A stretch of DNA of 64,000 bases from the NCBI GenBank assembly GCA_002721815.1, contig PBLQ01000059.1, forward strand, positions 1-64,000. The letters are read 5' to 3'. How positions within the stretch are numbered: position 1 is the stretch's first letter; each line of letters begins with the position of its first letter. The notes beneath the pieces were generated by a model. The model was not told the origin of the DNA and did not search any database. It worked only from the letters and a program-made list of their open reading frames with translations. Both the position numbers and the translations under genes were made by a program. Positions 1 to 7,802 of this stretch are shown here, piece after piece. Source of the stretch: Myxococcales bacterium. GTDB lineage: Bacteria > Myxococcota > UBA727 > GCA-2721815.

Positions 1-1
1 A

Positions 2-913
2 GCTGAGGCGTCAGAAGCATCCGAAGACCCCGAGGTTGAAGTCAGCGCCTATGAGCGAGACAACCCACAGGCACCCTGGTTGTTGTCCTGCATCGAAAGC
101 TTGGTTTTTGTCAGCACCCAACCCTTGACCGTGCAAAGAGTTGCAGAGGTTCTCAAAGGTGAACGGGTCCGGGTTGATAAAGATATCATTCGGGGCGCCT
201 TCAAAAATTTGTTGGAACAATGGGAAAGTGGCGAGCGCGGTTTGGCGAATGGCTTTCAGTTGGTTGAAGTCGCCAAAGGCCTTTCTTTTCGCACCGTCAT
301 GGACAATGCCCCGTTCGTACGGCGATTTTTCGCGGAGCGTCCTCAGCGTTTGTCCCGTGCACAACTGGAAACTTTGGCGATTATTTCTTACCGGCAGCCT
401 GCCACTCGTGGTCAGGTAGAGGAAATCCGAGGGGTCGATTGTGGTTCAGCGCTGCGTACCTTGCTCGATAAAAACCTGATTAAGGTGCTTGGTAAATCCG
501 AAGAGATTGGTCGGCCATGGATTTACGGTACCACCAAGTATTTCTTGTCCTTTTTCGCCTTGAAATCATTGCACGATCTTCCGGCGCTCCAAGAAGTCCA
601 AGAGTTGGATGTGGAAAACAAAGAAAAACTGCGTGCCATCTTGGGGGACGAAGGCGAAGAAAACATGATCATGGAACTCTTTGACCCTGAAAAAGCGGGC
701 GCATTGATCTCCGATGATACTGAAGCTTTGAGTCAGGTAGCCTTGGGCGAACTAGAAGAAGCCGTGGGTTTTGCCACCGAAGTGGTTAAGCGTGTTAACG
801 ATGGCCCCCAAAAAGAGGCCGAGGCGCAAAAAGCGGACGCAGAGACAGAAATAAAACCCGAAGAGATGCCACCTCAAACCGAGGAAACACCTCCTGCGGA
901 AGCATCCCTCTAA
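2..913 (+). CDS. scpB: Segregation and condensation protein B, 5' end cut by the window
   Basis: ScpB is the winged-helix subunit of the SMC-ScpA-ScpB condensin that compacts and segregates the chromosome in the cytoplasm. The core shows the typical family text: LSCIESLVFVS at the first helix, then LSRAQLETLAIISYRQPATR and the EIRGVDCGSALRTLL stretch, followed by GRPWIYGTTKYFLSFF. The frame stays open to base 2 with no ATG or GTG; the first possible start inside the window is a TTG at 80, which would cut into the first conserved helix, so the true start lies upstream. The C-terminal third after about residue 200 is an acidic, Glu/Ala/Pro-rich tail. scpA would be expected upstream. The pseudouridine synthase follows 39 bp downstream, a common scpB-rluB pairing. 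Confidence 0.93.
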   Translation, partial: AEASEASEDPEVEVSAYERDNPQAPWLLSCIESLVFVSTQPLTVQRVAEVLKGERVRVDKDIIRGAFKNLLEQWESGERGLANGFQLVEVAKGLSFRTVMDNAPFVRRFFAERPQRLSRAQLETLAIISYRQPATRGQVEEIRGVDCGSALRTLLDKNLIKVLGKSEEIGRPWIYGTTKYFLSFFALKSLHDLPALQEVQELDVENKEKLRAILGDEGEENMIMELFDPEKAGALISDDTEALSQVALGELEEAVGFATEVVKRVNDGPQKEAEAQKADAETEIKPEEMPPQTEETPPAEASL

Positions 914-952
914 ATTACGAAAGTCCCGACGCGAGTCGGTGCGAGAGCGAAT

Positions 953-1690
953 ATGGAAAAAATTAGATTACAAAAAGCCTTGGCCGAAGCTGGTTTCTGC
1001 TCAAGAAGAGAAGCAGAACGCATGATTGAAGAGGGGCGTGTCTTACTCAACGGCAAACCCCTCACCCAACAGGGGATGAAGATCGACCCGCTCACCGATA
1101 AGGTGAAGGTCGATGGAAAACCGGTGCGTTTATATGCGCCTGGGGACCACACCAAAGTTTACTTTCTCTTAAATAAACCAGGTAATGTATTGACCACCAC
1201 CAAAGACGACCGGGGCCGCCAAACGGTCATCGATCTCATGCGTGGGGCAGAAGATACGCGTATCTTTCCCGTGGGCAGGCTAGATTTTGATTCGGAAGGG
1301 GCCTTGCTGTTGACCAACGACGGGCCACTGGCAAACCAATTGACTCACCCCAAATCTCACGTCCCCAAAACGTATATGGCCAAGGTCAAAGGGGTCCCGC
1401 CTGAAGAAAAACTCGATAAATTGCGTCGAGGCATTTATCTCGAAGACGGGCCAACGCAACCGGCGCACGTAGAGATGGTTAATAAGGTCAATAAAAACAC
1501 CTGGGTTGAAATCATCATCACCGAAGGACGCAACCGGCAGGTGAAACGGATGTTTTGGCGGATTAAACACCCGGTGATCAAATTGGTCCGTACGCATTTT
1601 GGGAACTTAAACATCGACGGGCTGCGGCCCGGCCAATTTCGCGAACTCTCTAAGAAAGAACTCGCCCAATTGCGCGCCTTGGCGCGTTAA
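953..1690 (+). CDS. rluB: RsuA/RluB-family 23S rRNA pseudouridine synthase
   Basis: The protein (245 aa) isomerises a uridine in rRNA to pseudouridine, probably in 23S rRNA as RluB does. An N-terminal S4 RNA-binding domain (about residues 3-60, starting IRLQKALAEAGFCSRREAE) is followed by the catalytic domain. The family signature GRLDFDSEGALLLTND contains the nucleophilic Asp, here about residue 111, and the later RNRQVKRMFW segment is also diagnostic. The ATG at 953 places the S4 domain right at the N terminus as usual. It lies 39 bp after scpB on the same strand. RluB rather than RsuA is inferred from the scpB neighbourhood; the exact target base cannot be read from the sequence. Confidence 0.92.
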   Translation: MEKIRLQKALAEAGFCSRREAERMIEEGRVLLNGKPLTQQGMKIDPLTDKVKVDGKPVRLYAPGDHTKVYFLLNKPGNVLTTTKDDRGRQTVIDLMRGAEDTRIFPVGRLDFDSEGALLLTNDGPLANQLTHPKSHVPKTYMAKVKGVPPEEKLDKLRRGIYLEDGPTQPAHVEMVNKVNKNTWVEIIITEGRNRQVKRMFWRIKHPVIKLVRTHFGNLNIDGLRPGQFRELSKKELAQLRALAR

Positions 1691-1705
1691 AAGCATGGAG
1701 GAAAA

Positions 1706-2671
1706 ATGAAAAACATATCTGTCGTTAACGTTCTGCTGGTGGTCTTGTTGGCCGGGGTCGGGGCGTGGGGCTGGATGGCCAATCAGGCCGCCACAGAAGC
1801 AGAGTTCGCAGCCGAGGTTGAAAAGTTGCGGGTAAAATTTGCGAACCAATCTGTCTTTTCCCGTCAGGTATCGGGTGCTTCCTTACGGTTTGAAACCAAT
1901 CAGATCCTTGGGGGTCACCTGCGAGGGCTAAAACGTTTGGCGAAAAAGTTTAATACGACCTTGCCCGAAGACGCCTTCATGAAGGACCTTGAGGCCAAAG
2001 TTAAAGATGGCAAAATGAGCGAAGCCAAGATTAAGCAATATCGTGACCGGTATGCTTACGTGCAAGAGCTCTGGGCCAAAATTTCAGATGGCAAATACAA
2101 TCCAGCCTTGGCCAAGCACCAAAACGGTTTTCGTGTTGATATCGTCGACATGGAGCCCATTAGTCACAACGGCCAAGACAGTCTCAAAGTCAACACTTTG
2201 TTTTGGGGCGGTCTAAAAGGCCAGGTGAATTTTGGGGATATTGAAATTCGTTTGGTACGCCTTAGTGAAAAGACGAATGACAAAGGGGAAAAGGAAGAAG
2301 TCCGTGAATTCGCCGAGACCATGGGCTCTGGGCCACCCGCGATTCTGGTCGCCGACCCTACCAAGTGGGTGGCCCAATGGCCTCCGGGCGTCGCTGCTGG
2401 CTATTATATCTTGCCGAAATTCCCCCCGCCTCCTGGGAAGGTGCGATTTAACTTGAAGATGAAATTCTCCGTCCGAACCGAGGGTGGGGGAAGCATCCCA
2501 GTAGAATTAGAATTCCCTACCGCCGAGGCAGACTCCAAGTGGCGTAAGGCGGCGGGTGTGCCATGGGGCGCGCCGTCACGGGAAATGACCGATGAAGAGA
2601 TGAAAGCGCTCGGTATCAAAGGTGGCGAAGACGGGGATGATGAAGAAGACGATGAAAAAGATGAGGATTAA
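1706..2671 (+). CDS. Membrane-anchored protein of unknown function with acidic tail
   Basis: I do not recognise this 321-aa protein. It begins with one hydrophobic segment (residues about 7-24) that could be an uncleaved anchor or a signal peptide, so most of it should lie outside the cytoplasm. Residues 30-120 look mainly helical and charged; the middle (about 130-280) looks beta-rich with a Pro-rich turn, PKFPPPPGKV. The C terminus is a run of Asp/Glu with a few Lys. A good ribosome-binding site (GGAGG, 1697-1701) precedes the ATG. It follows the pseudouridine synthase by 15 bp and is probably co-transcribed. It converges with the next minus-strand gene with 4 bp between the stops. The general layout resembles type II secretion or pilus accessory proteins, but no motif supports that. 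Confidence 0.8.
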   Translation: MKNISVVNVLLVVLLAGVGAWGWMANQAATEAEFAAEVEKLRVKFANQSVFSRQVSGASLRFETNQILGGHLRGLKRLAKKFNTTLPEDAFMKDLEAKVKDGKMSEAKIKQYRDRYAYVQELWAKISDGKYNPALAKHQNGFRVDIVDMEPISHNGQDSLKVNTLFWGGLKGQVNFGDIEIRLVRLSEKTNDKGEKEEVREFAETMGSGPPAILVADPTKWVAQWPPGVAAGYYILPKFPPPPGKVRFNLKMKFSVRTEGGGSIPVELEFPTAEADSKWRKAAGVPWGAPSREMTDEEMKALGIKGGEDGDDEEDDEKDED

Positions 2672-2675
2672 CGCT

Positions 2676-2963
2676 CTAGGCGTCGTTGCTGTCAATCGCT
2701 TCTAAGGCGGCCAGGATTTTCTTGGCCTCCCGGCGGAGTCGGCCAGCCTTCCGGGTGAGGTCTTTGATGTCATCTTTGGAAGGCAGGTTGCCCATGTTGA
2801 GCAATCTTTGGGCAGTCCCTTCAAGCTTTTCTTGAGATTTCTGGACGGTTTGAAAGGCTTGCATGATCTTTTCAGCACGATCGGGTGATTCGAGCACTTT
2901 GCTCACTGCTTTCATGCCGAGTTTCACGCCTTCACTTTTTACCTTATCTGCGATGCCATTCAT
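2676..2963 (-). CDS. Small helical protein of unknown function
   Basis: A 95-aa, highly charged, probably all-helical protein with no signal peptide and no recognised domain. The frame is open further upstream, but the ATG at 2963 is preceded by GGAGGAAG at a good distance and the upstream residues look non-coding, so I take this as the start. Lys/Arg and Glu alternate through the C-terminal half, suggesting a helical bundle or coiled coil. It may be cytoplasmic. Its stop codon is TAG and it faces the 1706-2671 gene tail to tail. The 198 bp between its start and the phosphatidyltransferase gene must hold divergent promoters, but none is clear enough to call. Confidence 0.7.
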   Translation of the reverse strand: MNGIADKVKSEGVKLGMKAVSKVLESPDRAEKIMQAFQTVQKSQEKLEGTAQRLLNMGNLPSKDDIKDLTRKAGRLRREAKKILAALEAIDSNDA

Positions 2964-3161
2964 GGAATGCTTCCTCCAAGGTTCAACTGACCAAATCAGG
3001 GCTCTAAAATCAACAGGTTTGCGATTAAAAGTGTCAGTCACTCCCCGATGGGCCGGGCCTTCGAAAGACGACTGGAACCTTTTGCCACCATCCACTTGCT
3101 CATTACTTGTTAACAGCCTAGTAATTGGGTCACCTTTCCACATGCTCAGCAGGGGTTTGCA

Positions 3162-4214
3162 TTGAAAATTACCGCCAACATGGTGACCATGACCCGGATT
3201 TTCCTCATGCCGGTACCATGCCTCCTGCTCCTGTATGGAGACGCCTTTTGGAGATGGGTGGCGGTGTTTTGTTACACGGTGCTCGCCACCACCGACTTTA
3301 TTGACGGGTACATGGCGCGAAGGGATGGTCCCACAAAAATCGGTGGATTGATCGACCCTGTGGCAGACAAGATTTTTATTGCGGCACTCTTTTTTCCTTT
3401 GGCCAGTATGGAAGTGGCCCCTGCATGGTTCATCGTTGCCATTTTCGTTCGTGAGCTACTGGTCACCGGTCTGAGAAGCAGTGTGGCCTGGCGCAAGGCC
3501 TCCATCACCACCAGCCGTTTGGCAAAAATGAAAACCATAATCCAGTTGGGCGGGGCGGTGAGTATCTTTTTGGTGCTGAGCTTACAACCCTATCAGTTGA
3601 TGGCTTTTGCGGTCTTTTTGGCGGTGATCACGGCGCTGGGTTGGTTGTTCATGCTTCTACGTAAAAAGCGGAAACCCTTCTTTTGGATGTTGCCAACCAT
3701 TCCCTGTTATATTTTGGTGGCCGGAGCCGTCACATATGCCGATCAAGAGACGGTGATTTTGATTCACTTGATGGTCATTGCTGGACTCACATTGGTCAGC
3801 GGTTTTGACTATCTATTGGGCGCCTTCGGTCTTTTTAAATCGTCTGGTGTCTCGCGCTACGATTTGGTTCGATTGGCTTGGGGCTTGTCTTGGCCTTTAT
3901 TGGCTTTGCCCGCCGTTGCATGGACCCCAGTGGCGATGCTCCCACTCTTGGTTGCTATCTCATGTGAGCTGACCATTGGTGGTGTCGACAATGTGGCCGT
4001 TGCCGAAAAAGAGGTGCCGCCCGATACCCTCAACTTTTTGATTTCAGCCATTTGCGCCGCTATTTTTGGCGTGGGGTATTGGATGGAAATTTGGGGAGGG
4101 TCGTTGCCAATGGTTGCCCCTTGGATTCCAGGGCTCGGGCTGGCGGCCGTTTCTCTCACGCTGATGGTTTTTAGTTTTAAACGGCACGGTGATTTGTTTA
4201 AGAAAGTGATTTAA
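3162..4214 (+). CDS. pgsA: CDP-alcohol phosphatidyltransferase (PgsA-like) with C-terminal extension
   Basis: A membrane enzyme that transfers the phosphatidyl group from CDP-diacylglycerol to an alcohol, most likely glycerol-3-phosphate, in phosphatidylglycerol synthesis. The CDP-alcohol signature is complete: DFIDGYMAR, then Gly and the two last aspartates in GGLIDPVADK (residues about 45-72). The N-terminal half matches PgsA, which is normally near 180-200 aa. This protein is 350 aa, with about 150 further hydrophobic residues forming several extra predicted membrane segments. The start is a TTG with AGGGG upstream; an ATG at 3180 is the alternative. The next gene begins 2 bp after the stop. 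The exact acceptor alcohol is not certain. Confidence 0.85.
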   Translation: MKITANMVTMTRIFLMPVPCLLLLYGDAFWRWVAVFCYTVLATTDFIDGYMARRDGPTKIGGLIDPVADKIFIAALFFPLASMEVAPAWFIVAIFVRELLVTGLRSSVAWRKASITTSRLAKMKTIIQLGGAVSIFLVLSLQPYQLMAFAVFLAVITALGWLFMLLRKKRKPFFWMLPTIPCYILVAGAVTYADQETVILIHLMVIAGLTLVSGFDYLLGAFGLFKSSGVSRYDLVRLAWGLSWPLLALPAVAWTPVAMLPLLVAISCELTIGGVDNVAVAEKEVPPDTLNFLISAICAAIFGVGYWMEIWGGSLPMVAPWIPGLGLAAVSLTLMVFSFKRHGDLFKKVI

Positions 4215-4216
4215 GC

Positions 4217-5026
4217 ATGTCACCAACACCGCAGAAAATCTTAAACACACCTCCCGCTGGCGTCTCCGAGACGATTCATTCTGGGGTGCGTTTCATCACT
4301 TTCAATTCACCAGAAACAAAAAATGCGCTCACTGTCGAGCTGGCATCGGAATATCAAAAGGCCATTGATAAAATCGCGCAGGATGCTGAAGCTCGGGTGG
4401 TGGTTCTTGGGGCCAACGGCAATTGCTTTTCTGCTGGTGGGGACTTTGATTTTCTGCAAGCGAGACACGAAGACACGCCTGCCGGTAACCGCGTGGCCAT
4501 GAGACAGTTTTACGATCTTTACCTTTCCATCAGAACCCTACGTGTGCCCATTGTCGCCGCGGTTTCTGGGCACGCCATTGGGGCCGGGCTGGCTTTGGCG
4601 CTCGCTGCTGACCTTCGGGTTGTGGCCAATGATGCAAAGCTGGGGCTTACTTTTGTAGGATTGGGTTTACATCCTGGCATGGGTGCTACCTATTTCACTG
4701 AAAGGGCTGTGGGCAGTCAAAGGGCCCAATGGGCTTTGCTGACGGGTGCTACTTTTTCCGGTTCCGAGGGTGCGGAATGGGGGATGTTTTTGGAAGGATT
4801 GGCACAAAATGCGGTGACAGACTGTGCTGTTACCCTTGCCAATCAAATCGCCATGCAATCGCCCAATGCTGTCAGCGCCACTTTAGCGACCTTGCGGGAC
4901 AAAACCCATGCGCCGCTAGAGAGCGCCCTGTGGCAAGAAGCCTCCGGGCAAGCAAAGTGTTACGGGCATCACGAATTTGAGACCGGATTAAAAGCAATTC
5001 GGGACAAAAAACAGCCCCAATTCTAA
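4217..5026 (+). CDS. Crotonase-superfamily protein (enoyl-CoA hydratase/isomerase-like)
   Basis: A 269-aa cytoplasmic protein of the enoyl-CoA hydratase/isomerase superfamily, which binds acyl-CoA thioesters and stabilises an enolate with an oxyanion hole. The superfamily blocks are present: FSAGGDFDFL near residue 75, GHAIGAGLALALAADLRV near 118-135, and GLGLHPGMGATYF near 149-161. The two glutamates that catalyse hydration in classical ECH (spaced 20 residues apart) are replaced by Ala126 and Phe146. It may therefore be an isomerase, a hydrolase or an inactive homologue rather than a hydratase. It is spaced 2 bp from the phosphatidyltransferase gene, suggesting one transcript. The substrate is unknown. 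Confidence 0.85.
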   Translation: MSPTPQKILNTPPAGVSETIHSGVRFITFNSPETKNALTVELASEYQKAIDKIAQDAEARVVVLGANGNCFSAGGDFDFLQARHEDTPAGNRVAMRQFYDLYLSIRTLRVPIVAAVSGHAIGAGLALALAADLRVVANDAKLGLTFVGLGLHPGMGATYFTERAVGSQRAQWALLTGATFSGSEGAEWGMFLEGLAQNAVTDCAVTLANQIAMQSPNAVSATLATLRDKTHAPLESALWQEASGQAKCYGHHEFETGLKAIRDKKQPQF

Positions 5027-5082
5027 AATAAACATTTAAAACCAATGGTTTAACTGTTTTTTCGTTTGAACTGGCCAAAATT

Positions 5083-5109
5083 TTGGTGCGGCCTGCTTTT
5101 CGTTATACA
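5083..5109 (+). promoter_or_regulatory. Possible sigma-70-type promoter for the zinc-ribbon/GYF gene
   Basis: A TATACA hexamer at 5104-5109 lies 15-16 bp downstream of TTGGTG/TTTGGT (5082-5088). It sits in the only intergenic gap before the gene starting at 5172, about 60 bp upstream of its ATG. The -35 match is imperfect and the spacing slightly short, so this is only a candidate. Confidence 0.3.
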
Positions 5110-5171
5110 TAGGTGCACATCGGACGACATTGTCCTACATTATCTTACTTCTTGAGCCTGAGGGAGAAAAC

Positions 5172-5981
5172 ATGAGACACACCTGTGAATATTGCGCCCA
5201 AAGATACGACATGCCAGACCATAAAGTAATTGGAAAGGTTCTGAAGGTTCGCTGCAAAACCTGTAATGGCGTGATGCACGTGGTGGGTCCCCGGGAAGGC
5301 TTTGACCCTGCGGGGGAGCACCGTCCACCTACTTTGACGGGTGTTCAAGCCTACAAGCCGGGTCAAAGTGGCGAAGATGTGTCGCACCAAGGCAGAGTTT
5401 GGTGGGCGGGGATTGGTGGTCGCGCCCATGGCCCTTTTTCCACCCAAGAGGTTGAACGCCTCATAGACCGTGGTGATATCCATGCAAGAACCCGAATGTG
5501 GCAAAGCGGGATGAAGAATTGGGTACGTATTTCGGAATCACCAGCATTAAGTTTCTTTATGGAAGCGGTGGTTCAAAGAACCGCCGAAGATCAAGAGCTA
5601 TTGGCGGGACGCGATCCATCCTGCGTTTTTGACAGGGCCGCCTTGCTGTCCGACGGGAAGGGGTATTTCCCGAATCCAACGCTGAAAAGTGGTTGGTTGG
5701 TCTTGGATGAGAATACCCAGAAATACCTGGAAACATGTGCCCAGCAGGCATCTTGGCTTCAAAGCGAAAAATTAGGAATCAATGGCACTGAGTCCACCCC
5801 ACGCACCAATCGTTTGCTTCGGGCAACCTTGACTGGAGCGGTCACCGCTGGACTGCTGTGTTTGGCAGTTCACGCTTACGGCCCCCGGGCCATTCATGGG
5901 GAAAACATGGACAACACGGCAACCCCAGGGGCATTGGAAAAAAATATTTCTGACAAGATTGTGGCCCAACTTTTGCCCTAA
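5172..5981 (+). CDS. Zinc-ribbon and GYF-2 domain protein with C-terminal membrane segment
   Basis: The 269-aa protein starts with a zinc-ribbon of the MJ0042/zinc-finger type (Cys5, Cys8, Cys28, Cys31). It is followed by a GYF-2 (DUF4339) domain at about residues 75-125, recognisable from WWAGIGGRAHGPFSTQEV and the later MWQSGMKNWVRI. A single hydrophobic segment near residues 220-238 is probably a membrane anchor. Such zinc-ribbon/GYF combinations are frequent in Myxococcota, where GYF-2 is thought to bind proline-rich or other peptide partners; the role here is unknown. The frame opens 14 codons earlier, but ATG 5172 has AGGGAG at good distance and places the first Cys pair at the usual position. 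A terminator follows at 6008. Confidence 0.85.
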   Translation: MRHTCEYCAQRYDMPDHKVIGKVLKVRCKTCNGVMHVVGPREGFDPAGEHRPPTLTGVQAYKPGQSGEDVSHQGRVWWAGIGGRAHGPFSTQEVERLIDRGDIHARTRMWQSGMKNWVRISESPALSFFMEAVVQRTAEDQELLAGRDPSCVFDRAALLSDGKGYFPNPTLKSGWLVLDENTQKYLETCAQQASWLQSEKLGINGTESTPRTNRLLRATLTGAVTAGLLCLAVHAYGPRAIHGENMDNTATPGALEKNISDKIVAQLLP

Positions 5982-6007
5982 AAGTCTTGCGCCGCAACAT
6001 CATGAAG

Positions 6008-6031
6008 GCCGGGTTGATGCCCGGCTTTTTT
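6008..6031 (+). terminator. Rho-independent terminator
   Basis: A perfect 6-bp GC stem (GCCGGG 6008-6013, CCCGGC 6020-6025) with a 6-nt loop is followed by six Ts. It ends the transcript of the zinc-ribbon/GYF gene and separates it from the flavoprotein gene. Confidence 0.85.
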
Positions 6032-6094
6032 GTTGGTGTTTGTATGTTTTCCAGGGCGTAATGATGTATTCTCGACACTTCGGAGGATACGGCT

Positions 6095-7771
6095 ATGTCT
6101 CAAAAAAAGATCATCGTGATTGGCGGTGCCCATGGCGGCCCCACCGCAGCTGCGCGGGCGAGAGAGTTTGATGAAAATGCACATGTGATGTTGGTTGAAA
6201 AAAAAGACCATGTCTCATGGGTCCGTGCTGGGCTGAGATATCATTTATCTGGTGATGTGAGTCATTATGATGAAATCGATCGTGAACGTGCCGCTTTTTT
6301 CACCCAACGCTACCGCATCGACGTTCATACACAAACCGAGGCGGTTGCCTTAGATTTAGATGCGTCTTATGTCACCCTGAAGTCGCCCAGTGGCATTCAT
6401 CGGCACCGATTCGATTCTGTGGTGTTTGCTGGAGGTGCAGCCAGCAAAAAAGCAAATATTGATGCTTTGGGTGGGCCAGGCGTTACTTTTTTTCGAAACG
6501 TGGACCACCTTCAAAAAATTCGCTCGCTCATCGAGCAGGGCGCTAAAAAAGCGGTGGTCATCGGTTGCGGCCCATATGGACTTGAAGCCGTGGCTGGATT
6601 GCAAGGTGCGGGACTGGCTGTCGAGGTTATTGAGCGAGCGCCCCGAATCTTACCCCACTTTTCCTTGCCTGCGGCCCATGCCGCAGCACAAATGTTAATT
6701 GAAAGCGGTGCCAAGCTGCATCTGAACGCTGAGATTGAATCCGTTGAGAGGGTTGGTGAATCAAAGCGTACGATACAGCTGAACAATGGCACTGTTTTGG
6801 AGGCAGACATCGTTGTGGTGTGCGTGGGCATGAAACCTCAGACCCAGCTGCTGCAAGAGGCTGGCGCAGCGATCCATCCTTCGGGTGCTGTTCGTGTGCG
6901 CGAAACCATGGAGACAACGCTGCCCCGTGTTTATGCCTGTGGTACCGCTGTGTTGGTACCCCATGCAGTGACCAAAGGGCCGTGGTGGTTTCCACAGCCA
7001 GCAATCGCTGAACGTACGGCACAAATAGCCGGGCGCAATGCCGCGGTGGGGCATCAGGGGGATTCAGAAAGCATGAGTCCAGTCGCAGGGACTGCGGTCC
7101 TTCAAATTGGTAACTATTGGATCGCCAGGACGGGTTTAACCGACGAACTCGCACGGACACACCTCGGTGAGGACCGAATCCAAGTGGTCACCATTCACGG
7201 ATACTCGAGCGAAAGATGGCTAAGCGGCGAGCATATTTGCGTGCGCATGATGGTGGATAAAGCCTCGGAATGCGTGGTTGGTGCTGAAGTTTGGGGCAGC
7301 CAAGGCGTGGCCAGACGGATCGATTTACTGGCTTCTGCCATTGTGGAGGGTTGGAGCCCCTCACGTGTTGCGGACATTGATATGGCTTATCTTCCCTTGC
7401 TTGGGCCAACAAACGACCCCGTGAAGGAAGCAGGTGCGTTGTCTGCATTGTGCCTCAAGGGCGAGGCACATCCCATGACCACCGATCAACTGCTTTTCCA
7501 ACTGCAACAAAATCTAGATTTTAATTTGTTGGATGTGAGCCAGGACGGGGATTATATGGACCAATGGCCCAGTTACGCCGTTCACGTTCCTTTAGAGGAG
7601 TTGCGGGGGGCCATGGTCGATATGGACAAAAATAAGCCGGTGGTCTTGCTCTCCAGAGCGGGGCGAAGGGCCCATTTGGCGTCTCGCATCCTGCTTCAAT
7701 CTGGATTTGAAACAGTATCCTACCTCGATGGTGGGGCATTGACCTGGAGACTCTTGACACAAAATGGCTGA
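6095..7771 (+). CDS. FAD/NAD(P)-dependent oxidoreductase fused to rhodanese-like domain, catalytic cysteines missing
   Basis: A 558-aa cytoplasmic flavoprotein laid out like coenzyme-A disulfide reductase / NADH oxidase with a C-terminal rhodanese domain. The FAD-binding fold starts at the N terminus (VIGGAHGGPTAAARA), the NAD(P) fold is near residue 155 (VIGCGPYGLEAVAGL), a dimerisation domain spans about 330-450, and the rhodanese-like domain about 470-558. The redox Cys of CoA-disulfide reductases is absent: the equivalent segment reads SWVRAGLRYH, with Ala45 at the Cys position. The rhodanese active-site loop reads LLSRAGRRAH, with Ser520 in place of the thiolate Cys. The late FAD-contact motif reads YACGTAV instead of the usual Gly-Asp. 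Thiol chemistry is therefore unlikely. The MopE gene starts 31 bp downstream, so the three genes may be one operon. Confidence 0.85.
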   Translation: MSQKKIIVIGGAHGGPTAAARAREFDENAHVMLVEKKDHVSWVRAGLRYHLSGDVSHYDEIDRERAAFFTQRYRIDVHTQTEAVALDLDASYVTLKSPSGIHRHRFDSVVFAGGAASKKANIDALGGPGVTFFRNVDHLQKIRSLIEQGAKKAVVIGCGPYGLEAVAGLQGAGLAVEVIERAPRILPHFSLPAAHAAAQMLIESGAKLHLNAEIESVERVGESKRTIQLNNGTVLEADIVVVCVGMKPQTQLLQEAGAAIHPSGAVRVRETMETTLPRVYACGTAVLVPHAVTKGPWWFPQPAIAERTAQIAGRNAAVGHQGDSESMSPVAGTAVLQIGNYWIARTGLTDELARTHLGEDRIQVVTIHGYSSERWLSGEHICVRMMVDKASECVVGAEVWGSQGVARRIDLLASAIVEGWSPSRVADIDMAYLPLLGPTNDPVKEAGALSALCLKGEAHPMTTDQLLFQLQQNLDFNLLDVSQDGDYMDQWPSYAVHVPLEELRGAMVDMDKNKPVVLLSRAGRRAHLASRILLQSGFETVSYLDGGALTWRLLTQNG

Positions 7772-7802
7772 AAGCCCTGAAACAGGCTACACTTGAATCA
7801 GT

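Noticed and set aside
6627-7160. Long antisense ORF (177 aa) inside the flavoprotein gene
   Set aside because: It is covered by a gene with clear domain motifs on the plus strand, and its own translation shows no motif or plausible composition.
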